Source of the DNA: Bdellovibrionales bacterium | Lineage (GTDB): Bacteria; Bdellovibrionota; UBA1018 | DNA length: 5,752 nt | Direction: 5' to 3' | NCBI GenBank assembly: GCA_018968995.1 | Contig: JAGWZD010000142.1 | Location: 1 to 5,752, forward strand | Shown here: positions 1-5,752 of the stretch, in pieces | Layout of the letters: every line of letters starts with the position of its first letter | Position numbering within the stretch: position 1 is the first letter of the stretch | Notes under the pieces: generated by a model | Seen by the model: the letters and a program-made list of their open reading frames with translations, nothing else | Databases searched by the model: none | What the model was told of the DNA's origin: nothing | Made by a program: the position numbers and the translations under genes

Positions 1-802
1 CAGGGCGCTTGCCATCAAAAAACAGCATGAGTGGTGAGTAATAGCTTCCACAAAACCCGGTCGCGACACCCTTATTGCCACATAGGTAAGTGGGACATGT
101 GCCGCCCATTCCTGGGAAGTCGGATCTCACGAAAATTTGAGAGGCATCCGCAGACGAGGTAATGCAGGCTGAGCCGCTGGTGAGTGAGGATCCATTTGAG
201 GAAAGGCAAGTGGAATTCAGCACACCATTTTGAGGAGCGTACTCTCTTGAGTATTTCTGATCCAGCCTTTGTTCGAAAGATACGGATTTCAATGTGATCT
301 GCGAGGAGCTTTCAGGTTGATAGGCGCCAGTCTTGGGGTCTACCGTGGCCTTTGCTAAATCAGGGAGAATAATGAGCGCCTCTTGGCCCAGGTAGCTTGC
401 TGAGATTTTAGACTTTTCATCGTCGGTAAAACCCTTGACCTCGACTACATTGCAGTTACCAGAGTCTTTTGCTTGAGCCGTTACGATCTTAGCATTGCAT
501 TCCACGTTGAGGGATCTGTTCCCCGAGAGCGCTAACTTCATGATCAAGGTCGAGTCTGGCGCAATGGGTCTTGAGCCATTCCGAAGGTTGGTACCAAAGC
601 AGCCCGCTCTCCAACGAACTGTAGTAGTCACATTATTGGGTTGATCCCCTGGCACAAAGTTATCCAATACGGTGTTGTTATAGTCGCCGACCCTTAAGGG
701 AACAGAGATTACCGAGGTTTCTGATGAAAAACAGGGGGGGGACGCTAGCCCCCACCCGACGCCTATAACGAGTACTAGAACGGACTTTTTGGTAGACTTC
801 AT
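1..802 (-). CDS. Exported cysteine-containing protein of unknown function, last visible gene of the pilin operon (3' end cut by window)
   Basis: The frame is open from ATG at 802 to the window edge, giving 267 codons with no stop; the C-terminus lies outside. The first residues (MKSTKKSVLVLVIGVGWGLA) have a basic start and a hydrophobic core, as in a Sec signal peptide, with cleavage likely somewhere around residues 20-28. The cysteine at 24 follows Ser-Pro-Pro, so it does not form a normal lipobox. The rest looks like a beta-rich extracellular protein, with eight further cysteines, five of them clustered in about the last 70 visible residues. I do not recognise the family. It starts 30 bp after the PilW-like gene behind a good ribosome binding site, so it is probably co-transcribed with the three prepilins. 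A role as tip partner or cargo of the pilus-like fibre is inference from position only. No von Willebrand A, PilY1 or enzyme motif is visible. A run of eight C's lies in codons 21-23. Confidence 0.85.
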   Translation of the reverse strand, partial: MKSTKKSVLVLVIGVGWGLASPPCFSSETSVISVPLRVGDYNNTVLDNFVPGDQPNNVTTTVRWRAGCFGTNLRNGSRPIAPDSTLIMKLALSGNRSLNVECNAKIVTAQAKDSGNCNVVEVKGFTDDEKSKISASYLGQEALIILPDLAKATVDPKTGAYQPESSSQITLKSVSFEQRLDQKYSREYAPQNGVLNSTCLSSNGSSLTSGSACITSSADASQIFVRSDFPGMGGTCPTYLCGNKGVATGFCGSYYSPLMLFFDGKRP

Positions 803-813
803 ACGTGCTTTTT

Positions 814-819
814 CTCCTT
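814..819 (-). promoter_or_regulatory. Ribosome binding site of the exported-protein gene
   Basis: AAGGAG is read on the minus strand 11 nt before the ATG at 802, within an A-rich stretch. It supports that start. The 30-bp gap before it holds no convincing terminator, so read-through from the upstream gene is expected. Confidence 0.7.
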
Positions 820-832
820 TTTGTTGTTGCTG

Positions 833-2059
833 TTACGAGCCCAATCGGGCCTTCTTGCGAAGTTTGACAATATACCTAAAGGCAGAGTCAGAAATTTTTC
901 TAAAAAACCGCAACTCTTCGACGTCCTTGGCAAGGACCACTTTAGTTGAAAAGCAGCCCCCATCTTTATCTCCTGGGACAACGTTGACTGGTGCTGAGCA
1001 ACTTAATTCGTACTCAGAACGCACAAGATTGTATTTTGGGCAAGGGTCCGTCAGGGTTGGGGGAGCGCCGTCCTGAGTCAGTTCATACTTCACGAGCTTT
1101 AATTGACGGGCCAAAACGCGAGGCGCCGTGCCGCCGGCGAGGGGCATTCGGCGGAAAAAATCATCGTCACTATTAAACACACGGTTTGTAACATTCGGGT
1201 CATTGGCGTCTAACGGGCTAGTGAAGTTCAGGGTCACCCCCAGGTTCCTATTGAACTTCTGGAGCATCGTGCCGCTGGGCGTTCCTAAAAATGAGGCCAT
1301 CCTTGGGAAGGTCGTGGGGATGGGCTGACCGTTTGTTCCGTGCTCTCTCATGGGCAAGGCCACCATGAGGGCCACTAATTTGCCGCTACTATTTCCCCAA
1401 AAGCTAACAGGATTTGATTCAAGCACATTCAAACTCTGATCAATTGCTGGATTGCCGCTCGGGCCAATGCGCCCAAGTCCGCGGTAGGTCATTGTCCCGG
1501 ATCCGTTAATGGTCACGGGAGTGAAGTCATAAAAGTCTCTCGGATTGATTAAGAAGGCGCTGCCATAGGGGGGCGCGCTACCCACGAGTAAGAAAAAGGG
1601 GCCAGTTTCTGCCATTGTGCAAGAAGAGCCTTGTCCTAATTGAGAGCCTCTCATGGTTAAAGTTCGCTCGCAGGGCTGTTTTGACCCTGAACTCGGTGTC
1701 CAGGAGCTTAGTGGACAGTTGCTGAGCTTATTTAAGGTGAGATTGGTTTGACACTGGCACGCCACATCATTGGCGAGGTCAAAGAAATTCAAATTGGAGT
1801 CATCGCCGAGTCTGAGCAAGTGAAAAGAGGCCTCCGAGTCGCGAATATCGCTGAACAAGACTTTTTCAGCGATGGCGGCCTCAATGTTTGTTTCGATCAA
1901 TGCACTCAGTTTTTCCGCGCTTTTATTGTGGGCATTCCACATCGCGCCCCCAGCAAGAACCGTGATGCCAGTAATTCCGAGAGAGATCACCAGCTCGACC
2001 AGAGTGAGGCCCTGGGTGTACTGCGGGTGGCGAGTATTGGAATATTTACTGGTCAGCAT
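833..2059 (-). CDS. PilW/GspJ-like minor prepilin, 408 aa
   Basis: The N-terminus carries a class III (prepilin) signal: a 17-residue leader ending in Gln-Gly, then the hydrophobic stretch LTLVELVISLGITG. PilD-type peptidase would cut after Gly17, giving Leu at mature position 1 (Phe is more usual) and the conserved Glu at mature position 5 (Glu22). A long amphipathic helix follows to about residue 70, then a large beta-rich globular domain. Near the C-terminus, VVLAKDVEELRFF (374-386) resembles the terminal 'valine-leucine ... VxxLxF' strand usual in PilW and GspJ proteins. Length is above the usual 200-350 residues of those families. Eight cysteines, an even number, would suit disulfides in the periplasm. 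The ATG abuts the TGA of the upstream prepilin gene and has GGAG 6 nt before it. The product should be an inner-membrane prepilin joining a minor-pilin tip complex. PilW and GspJ cannot be told apart from this sequence alone. Confidence 0.88.
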   Translation of the reverse strand: MLTSKYSNTRHPQYTQGLTLVELVISLGITGITVLAGGAMWNAHNKSAEKLSALIETNIEAAIAEKVLFSDIRDSEASFHLLRLGDDSNLNFFDLANDVACQCQTNLTLNKLSNCPLSSWTPSSGSKQPCERTLTMRGSQLGQGSSCTMAETGPFFLLVGSAPPYGSAFLINPRDFYDFTPVTINGSGTMTYRGLGRIGPSGNPAIDQSLNVLESNPVSFWGNSSGKLVALMVALPMREHGTNGQPIPTTFPRMASFLGTPSGTMLQKFNRNLGVTLNFTSPLDANDPNVTNRVFNSDDDFFRRMPLAGGTAPRVLARQLKLVKYELTQDGAPPTLTDPCPKYNLVRSEYELSCSAPVNVVPGDKDGGCFSTKVVLAKDVEELRFFRKISDSAFRYIVKLRKKARLGS

Positions 2060-2542
2060 TCAAAACTCCGGTGTAGTGAAAATAAAGTCTTGAACCGATC
2101 CGTTGGTATCCAGGCGAACACGAACCTGCGTGACTAGAAGCCCTCGGTAATCTTTGTTGGGCTGAATCGCCACGCCAAATCGTCCGATGCATTGATTTGC
2201 GAGTGGGGGCGTCGAGTTAGGTTCCCCATTGCCGTAGCAGTTCGTTGCTTTGGTGATGATGCCTGGACCAAATCCAAGCGGCAAATTATTTGGTGGTAAG
2301 ACGCTGTCGTCGATCCGATCACCCGCACTCGGTTTAAAATTAGTCATAAACTTCTGGGGGTCATTTTGAATAGTAAGCATCAGGTCATTTAAGACCCGGG
2401 TCTGATCATTTTTGTTCGAAGTAAAAGTAATTTGTTGGGCAATACTCTGAGAAAGCCCTATCGAGGCCGCCGCCGCCACGCTTAAAATTAAAAGACTAAA
2501 AAGTCCCTCAAGGAGGCTGAACCCGGATTGATCGGACGTCAT
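2060..2542 (-). CDS. PilV/GspI-like minor prepilin, 160 aa
   Basis: This is a textbook type IV prepilin N-terminus: a short leader of seven residues ending in Ser-Gly, then FSLLEGLFSLLILSVAAAA. Cleavage after Gly7 leaves Phe at mature position 1 and Glu at mature position 5 (Glu12). The hydrophobic helix continues to about residue 35. The remainder is a small C-terminal domain with two cysteines (within NCYG and QCIG), which may form one disulfide. It ends in a strand pair (LLVTQVRVRLDTNG, then VQDFIFTT) typical of PilV and GspI proteins. The length fits those families. The ATG overlaps the TGA of the 928-residue gene by 4 bp, and GAGG lies 8 nt upstream, so translation is coupled. The product should be a processed membrane pseudopilin that bridges the PilX/GspK-like and PilW/GspJ-like partners; this is inferred from family knowledge and gene order. 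Confidence 0.88.
   Translation of the reverse strand: MTSDQSGFSLLEGLFSLLILSVAAAASIGLSQSIAQQITFTSNKNDQTRVLNDLMLTIQNDPQKFMTNFKPSAGDRIDDSVLPPNNLPLGFGPGIITKATNCYGNGEPNSTPPLANQCIGRFGVAIQPNKDYRGLLVTQVRVRLDTNGSVQDFIFTTPEF
2066..2069 (-). promoter_or_regulatory. Ribosome binding site inside the upstream gene, for the PilW-like gene
   Basis: GGAG is read 6 nt before the ATG at 2059 and lies within the last codons of the PilV-like gene. With stop and start directly adjacent (TGAATG), it indicates translational coupling and fixes the start of the 408-residue protein. Confidence 0.6.
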
Positions 2543-5325
2543 AGGGTCGACCTCACGCTGACGGTTACAAACTGGTGGAAGGTTGGGTGGTCTCTTAACT
2601 TACATGAGGTTGCGCTACTACCCGGGGATAGGCCACAAAGTGGAGTGATCTCGGGCCAAGTGAACGGATCTGCTTGACCACGAAGGCTTGCGATCGAGCA
2701 CCTCACGCTGTTCGACCAGGTTTGAAGGCCCACGGTGGGATTCCAGGAGGGGTCATTCGGCATTTTCAACCTCGGATCATTGCAGGTTGCGTTAGCAAAG
2801 TTTGGGTCTGGCACAAAAGTCGTCCCCATCTTTTTAAAAACGGTGGGCCTCATCAGATCCCGAAGCCTCGGGAGGGCGGCCGAATGATGAATGCTCATCC
2901 AGTCAATTCCATTCCGGTAGGCGTTGTCCGCGTCCTCAAAAGTGAGCTGATCGATGATGAAAGTTCCGATGATTTGCAGTCGCTGAGTTCTGTTTCTTTT
3001 AATCACGAGATTTTTACAGGTATAAAATCCAGCGACCAGGGTTTTGTCCTTCCCAATGATGCACGTATCAACCATTGAGACAACTTCCCACTCTGGCGCG
3101 GTCAATTTATCTTGAATCACCCACTCCGAACCCGGCGCATATCGTTGTGTGAACCCCCAAGAGACTTGAGAAGACGCTGAGTAATCATCGCTCAGATTGC
3201 TGTTACCAAAAGCGGACATGAGAGCTTGGGCTTGCTTGCTATCACAATCGGTTCCTTCAAAATCTTGCGACAGGTCTGGCGAGTCGGTCGGAGGGCCAAC
3301 TGCTCCAGAGCTAGCAAAATGGGCCCAGCCCTCGGAGTTTTGCCGTGACCCTTCTACTGAGGGCGCAAACCGTTGCTTCATCGGATCATAGGTGAAAGTA
3401 AAGATGTTGTCCTTCGCGTTCGGGCCAGGGCCAGCGTTATCGAGGTTTGTGTTTATATAACCGGCTGCTGAGGCGCTGGGTCGAAATTGTTCACACGTTT
3501 CTCGCTTCGTGCCGTAGTCACATGCTGTGGTCTTCACCGAAATCGGACGGCCATTAGAGGCGAGGTGTCCAAGGCTATCCTTTATTCCGGTGATTTGGAA
3601 ATTGAGTCTGTGGGTCGTTCTACCTGAGTTTGGAGCGCTTGATTGGATTTTTAGTTTCACAGGATTTTGACTGAGGTTGGTGAGCCGAGCGTTGTCGCTT
3701 CTCAGGGCATTTATAAAATTCGTTTGATCGGTGATTTCCTGTTGTTTGGCGATTATTTTCGGATCGTTTCCATTTCCATTTCCATTTCCGGCATTCATTT
3801 GGAGTTGGTTTAAATCGTTCTGTAACTGGATCAGCCTTGTCTCAGCATTGGAGATATCGTTAGGCAAGTTGGAAAGCCTTGTTTGCTCGGGCAAGGTGAG
3901 TGGTGGCACCTCGATCGTCACCTCGCCCGTTCTTGGGGCTAGAACTGTCGCCTGACGGTCTCCCACAGTGATGCTCAGCTCTAAGGCCGCCGGTATTTTT
4001 TCGTCGGGCTTCACCGCAGGCATCCCAGAAAAGGACACGCCCAGTCCAGATAGAGCATTTGGTTTAGGCGCCCTCCAGTCTGAACCCCGGAACTCATTTT
4101 TTAGGGTCAGACCCAGATCATACTCAAACAGATCGATGCCGTTGGTCTGAGTAGACCGCACGACCAATCGAGAGTCGTCTGTTTTATTCAAGCTTCCCGC
4201 CAGCTCGCGTTTTTTTACGCAAGCCGCCATCCGGGCGGCGGCTTCATTGATATCGGAACTGGAATTGGCGCAGACACTCCGATCGAAGAGACACGTCAAC
4301 CCCTTGTCGGCTCGCGATTGAAGGCTCACCCCGTCCAGGATTCCATAAAGAGCGCCCTGAACAGCAGTTGTCCGTAAAGAGTCGAGCCCGAGATCCGGCG
4401 AAACATCCGGCTGAAAGAGATTTCCATTCGAATAAAGCGACCCCTCTCCCAAGGTGACTCGTGAGGCGAAAGTCACGGGCCAAAAGTCTTTTTGACCGGT
4501 GCCCCCGCTTGCCGGCTCAATATGCACACTCCCATTGGTGAAAATCGGGCTCCTAAAGGTAATCCCGGGAAAACTGGAAAGCTCATTGGGGGCGGTGTAA
4601 GTGATTTTTGGAAAACGTAGCGCATTCTTCGAGGAGAGGTTATTTCCCAGGTTCAGGTCACGATTAGTAATCAACGCGAACGAGTCGACTGATCTTGAAT
4701 AGAGGCTGACGACCTCCTGCAACATGATCGGCTTACTGCCGCACGCCGCGGTGCCGGTGGCAGAGCGGTCCGTGATTGAGCAAGCGTAAAACTCTAAGTG
4801 AATCTCACTTGAAGTCGACGGCAGGAAGGCGTTGTTGATCCGCCGAACTCGCAAATACACGCCCAGAGAGTCATCCCGAAGCTGCTTAATGGGGGCATAA
4901 AGGGGGTGCAATGGCGTGACTTCGTCTTTCAAAATTCGTCCCTCAACAAAACCCAACGGAATGTTCTTAGGATCTGGATTGCCGGGCAGGAAGAGAGAGA
5001 GATTTTTTGAGGCCGTGGGCCTGAGAATCAATCGAGGAAGGCTTCTCGCGAATTGAAAGGTTTGGTCGGGTGTCGCGCAAGAGGCGAAATCCTGTTGCCA
5101 GTCAGTGGCCACGCACCATTGCCTCTGAACAGCGTACTTTGCGTAGCCAACAGCACTGAGTAACGCACCTTGGTTGTTCGTGCGACTCTGCACTGCTTGT
5201 CGTTGTTGGCTCAGTAGTGGAAGGTAAGTCGCAAACTTGGCGCTCGCAATCAGCATCCCCGCGAGCAGCGTGGTCACCATTAATAAGCTCGAGATCCCCT
5301 GATTGTTCGCGCGAACTTTCACCAT
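2539..5325 (-). CDS. Giant PilX/GspK-like minor prepilin, 928 aa
   Basis: Residues 1-10 form a basic leader ending in Asn-Asn-Gln-Gly, followed by the hydrophobic helix ISSLLMVTTLLAGMLIASA (11-29). This fits prepilin cleavage after Gly10, but mature position 5 is Leu15 rather than Glu. Loss of Glu5 is characteristic of GspK, and the leader and helix also resemble PilX. Residues 30-70 continue as an amphipathic helix in which NNQG recurs at 50-53. The region at 215-300 is rich in short Asn/Gly-turn strands (ALITNRDLNLGNNL; SPIFTNGSVHIE; VTLGEGSLYSNG), suggesting a beta-solenoid-like fold. Residues about 480-551 are a predicted helical hairpin with (GN)4 at 513-520 as the turn. A further strand-rich segment, LQIIGTFIIDQLTFEDA, begins near 783. 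There are 16 cysteines. At 928 residues it is roughly three times GspK and far longer than PilX. It opens the operon and overlaps the next gene by 4 bp. The likely role is the tip-most subunit that caps the pseudopilus and presents a large domain; this is inference. The start could also be the GTG one codon later, as no clear ribosome binding site is seen. Confidence 0.85.
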   Translation of the reverse strand: MVKVRANNQGISSLLMVTTLLAGMLIASAKFATYLPLLSQQRQAVQSRTNNQGALLSAVGYAKYAVQRQWCVATDWQQDFASCATPDQTFQFARSLPRLILRPTASKNLSLFLPGNPDPKNIPLGFVEGRILKDEVTPLHPLYAPIKQLRDDSLGVYLRVRRINNAFLPSTSSEIHLEFYACSITDRSATGTAACGSKPIMLQEVVSLYSRSVDSFALITNRDLNLGNNLSSKNALRFPKITYTAPNELSSFPGITFRSPIFTNGSVHIEPASGGTGQKDFWPVTFASRVTLGEGSLYSNGNLFQPDVSPDLGLDSLRTTAVQGALYGILDGVSLQSRADKGLTCLFDRSVCANSSSDINEAAARMAACVKKRELAGSLNKTDDSRLVVRSTQTNGIDLFEYDLGLTLKNEFRGSDWRAPKPNALSGLGVSFSGMPAVKPDEKIPAALELSITVGDRQATVLAPRTGEVTIEVPPLTLPEQTRLSNLPNDISNAETRLIQLQNDLNQLQMNAGNGNGNGNDPKIIAKQQEITDQTNFINALRSDNARLTNLSQNPVKLKIQSSAPNSGRTTHRLNFQITGIKDSLGHLASNGRPISVKTTACDYGTKRETCEQFRPSASAAGYINTNLDNAGPGPNAKDNIFTFTYDPMKQRFAPSVEGSRQNSEGWAHFASSGAVGPPTDSPDLSQDFEGTDCDSKQAQALMSAFGNSNLSDDYSASSQVSWGFTQRYAPGSEWVIQDKLTAPEWEVVSMVDTCIIGKDKTLVAGFYTCKNLVIKRNRTQRLQIIGTFIIDQLTFEDADNAYRNGIDWMSIHHSAALPRLRDLMRPTVFKKMGTTFVPDPNFANATCNDPRLKMPNDPSWNPTVGLQTWSNSVRCSIASLRGQADPFTWPEITPLCGLSPGSSATSCKLRDHPTFHQFVTVSVRSTL
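2551..2554 (-). promoter_or_regulatory. Ribosome binding site inside the 928-aa gene, for the PilV-like gene
   Basis: GAGG (in TGAGG) is read 8 nt before the ATG at 2542 and lies in the last codons of the large prepilin gene. It supports this start together with the ATGA overlap. Confidence 0.5.
3766..3789 (-). repeat. Hexanucleotide tandem repeat coding for (Gly-Asn)4
   Basis: Four tandem 6-bp units read on the coding strand: GGAAAT three times and then GGAAAC. They encode Gly-Asn four times at residues 513-520 of the large prepilin, between two heptad-like helical segments. Because the unit is two codons long, gain or loss of copies would keep the frame and simply change linker length. Confidence 0.9.
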
Positions 5326-5333
5326 AAAGGATA

Positions 5334-5360
5334 AGCATAGCGCACTTTCGAAAATCGCAA
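5334..5360 (-). promoter_or_regulatory. Weak candidate sigma-70-type promoter of the pilin operon
   Basis: On the minus strand, TTGCGA (5360-5355) and TATGCT (5339-5334) each match four of six consensus bases, with a short 15-bp spacer. A start about seven bases after the -10 box would fall two or three bases before the ATG at 5325, giving a nearly leaderless transcript. That agrees with the missing ribosome binding site, but the match is weak and the call is tentative. The spacer contains the palindrome TTTCGAAA (5346-5353). Confidence 0.25.
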
Positions 5361-5371
5361 AGGGGGCCTAA

Positions 5372-5427
5372 AAAGCGCACTCGCGCAGAACATGTCGATG
5401 AAGACACACTCCGCGCGAGCGGGCTTT
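5372..5427. terminator. Candidate intrinsic terminator between the upstream gene and the pilin operon
   Basis: The arms 5372-5386 and 5413-5427 can pair over 15 positions, with one C-C mismatch and one G-U pair, around a 26-nt loop. The core CTCGCGC/GCGCGAG is perfect. On the minus strand the stem runs into five T's (5374-5370), as expected for a Rho-independent terminator 25 bases after the stop of the upstream gene. The long loop lowers certainty. If it works, the pilin operon needs its own promoter in the roughly 45 bp that follow. Confidence 0.45.
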
Positions 5428-5452
5428 CTTTCAAATGAAGCGAGCGAAAAAT

Positions 5453-5752
5453 CTACCGGATTTTTTTAGACTTCTTCCACGCATCGATGACGCGATTGCG
5501 GGCAGCCTCAAGCTTCAACACGGCTTTCGCAAAAACCCGCTCTTTTGGGTTTTGGCTTTGAGAGAGTCGTTCGGCATTGAAGGACGAGAAGTCAGCGCGC
5601 TCCCAAAATTCCACCACGGTATCGTCGAAAAGCGGATCTAGGCCGAGCGAAACTAGCGCATCCGTAGTTTCGGCCGAGTAGGTGAGGGCCGCCGTGATGC
5701 GATCGTTGATTTCGGTGGGGCTTCGCGAGGCCAAGCCAGGGGTCCATTTCTG
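5453..5752 (-). CDS. C-terminal fragment of an unrecognised protein (5' end outside window)
   Basis: The frame is open from the window edge to TAG at 5455-5453, giving 99 codons. The earliest possible start inside the window is TTG at 5734, which has no ribosome binding site. The frame continues upstream of it (visible as QKWTPG), so this is probably the tail of a longer protein. The visible part is mostly helical and soluble, with no membrane segment. It has an acidic middle (residues around DPLFDDTVVEFWERADF) and a strongly basic C-terminal helix ending in WKKSKKIR. I do not recognise the family. It lies 127 bp upstream of the large prepilin on the same strand, with a possible terminator between, so it need not be functionally linked to the pilin genes. 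Confidence 0.65.
   Translation of the reverse strand, partial: QKWTPGLASRSPTEINDRITAALTYSAETTDALVSLGLDPLFDDTVVEFWERADFSSFNAERLSQSQNPKERVFAKAVLKLEAARNRVIDAWKKSKKIR

Noticed and set aside
725..802. Lipoprotein signal for the exported protein (Cys24)
   Set aside because: The residues before the cysteine are Ala-Ser-Pro-Pro, which does not match the lipobox; a normal Sec signal is more likely.
839..850. Small hairpin GCCC-GATT-GGGC at the end of the PilW-like gene, considered as a terminator
   Set aside because: The stem is only 4 bp, it lies within the coding sequence and no T-run follows; the next gene starts 30 bp on with a good ribosome binding site.
1748..2137. Open frame on the plus strand opposite the two smaller prepilin genes
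   Set aside because: It lies wholly antisense to clearly coding prepilin genes, has no recognisable motifs and has no plausible promoter or ribosome binding site.
2674..3078. Open frame of 134 codons on the plus strand inside the large prepilin gene
   Set aside because: It is antisense to the coding frame of the 928-residue protein, with low-complexity, non-protein-like composition.
5102..5434. Minus-strand open frame of 110 codons overlapping the start of the large prepilin
   Set aside because: It overlaps the prepilin leader in another frame, spans the putative terminator, and encodes a Ser/Arg/Cys-rich sequence with no family resemblance.
5435..5641. Plus-strand open frame of 68 codons opposite the upstream gene fragment
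   Set aside because: It is antisense to the frame that runs open to the window edge, and starts within the terminator-flanking region without a ribosome binding site.

Overview
The window holds one compact block of genes, all on the minus strand. They look like a minor-pilin or pseudopilin tip module. From upstream to downstream they are: (a) the 3' end of an unrecognised gene (5752-5453); (b) a 127-bp gap with a candidate intrinsic terminator and a weak candidate promoter; (c) a very large PilX/GspK-like prepilin of 928 residues (5325-2539); (d) a small PilV/GspI-like prepilin of 160 residues (2542-2060); (e) a PilW/GspJ-like prepilin of 408 residues (2059-833); (f) the first 267 codons of an exported, cysteine-containing protein (802 to the window edge).

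Genes c to f are coupled very tightly: a 4-bp ATGA overlap, then TGA directly abutting ATG, then a 30-bp gap with a strong ribosome binding site. They are almost certainly one transcript. The three prepilins match the three-part tip complex known from type II secretion (GspI-GspJ-GspK) and type IV pili (PilV-PilW-PilX). Two of them carry the conserved Glu at mature position 5. The largest lacks it, as GspK does. No major pilin, ATPase, prepilin peptidase, platform protein or secretin is present, so the module must use assembly machinery encoded elsewhere. The fourth, secreted product could be the tip partner or cargo, as PilY1 is in other minor-pilin operons, but no PilY1 motif is visible in the part present.

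The DNA is of balanced base composition (roughly half G+C by eye). The combination of an oversized PilX-like protein with PilV- and PilW-like genes and a secreted Cys-rich protein is reminiscent of Bdellovibrionota or other former deltaproteobacteria. That placement is an inference from general style, not from any marker gene. No RNA genes, mobile elements, CRISPR arrays or plus-strand genes are supported.

Points that deserve a second look are the 928-residue prepilin with no Glu5, its central coiled-coil hairpin with an in-frame hexanucleotide repeat at the turn, a C8 tract inside the signal-peptide region of gene f, and the apparent lack of a Shine-Dalgarno sequence at the first gene of the operon.
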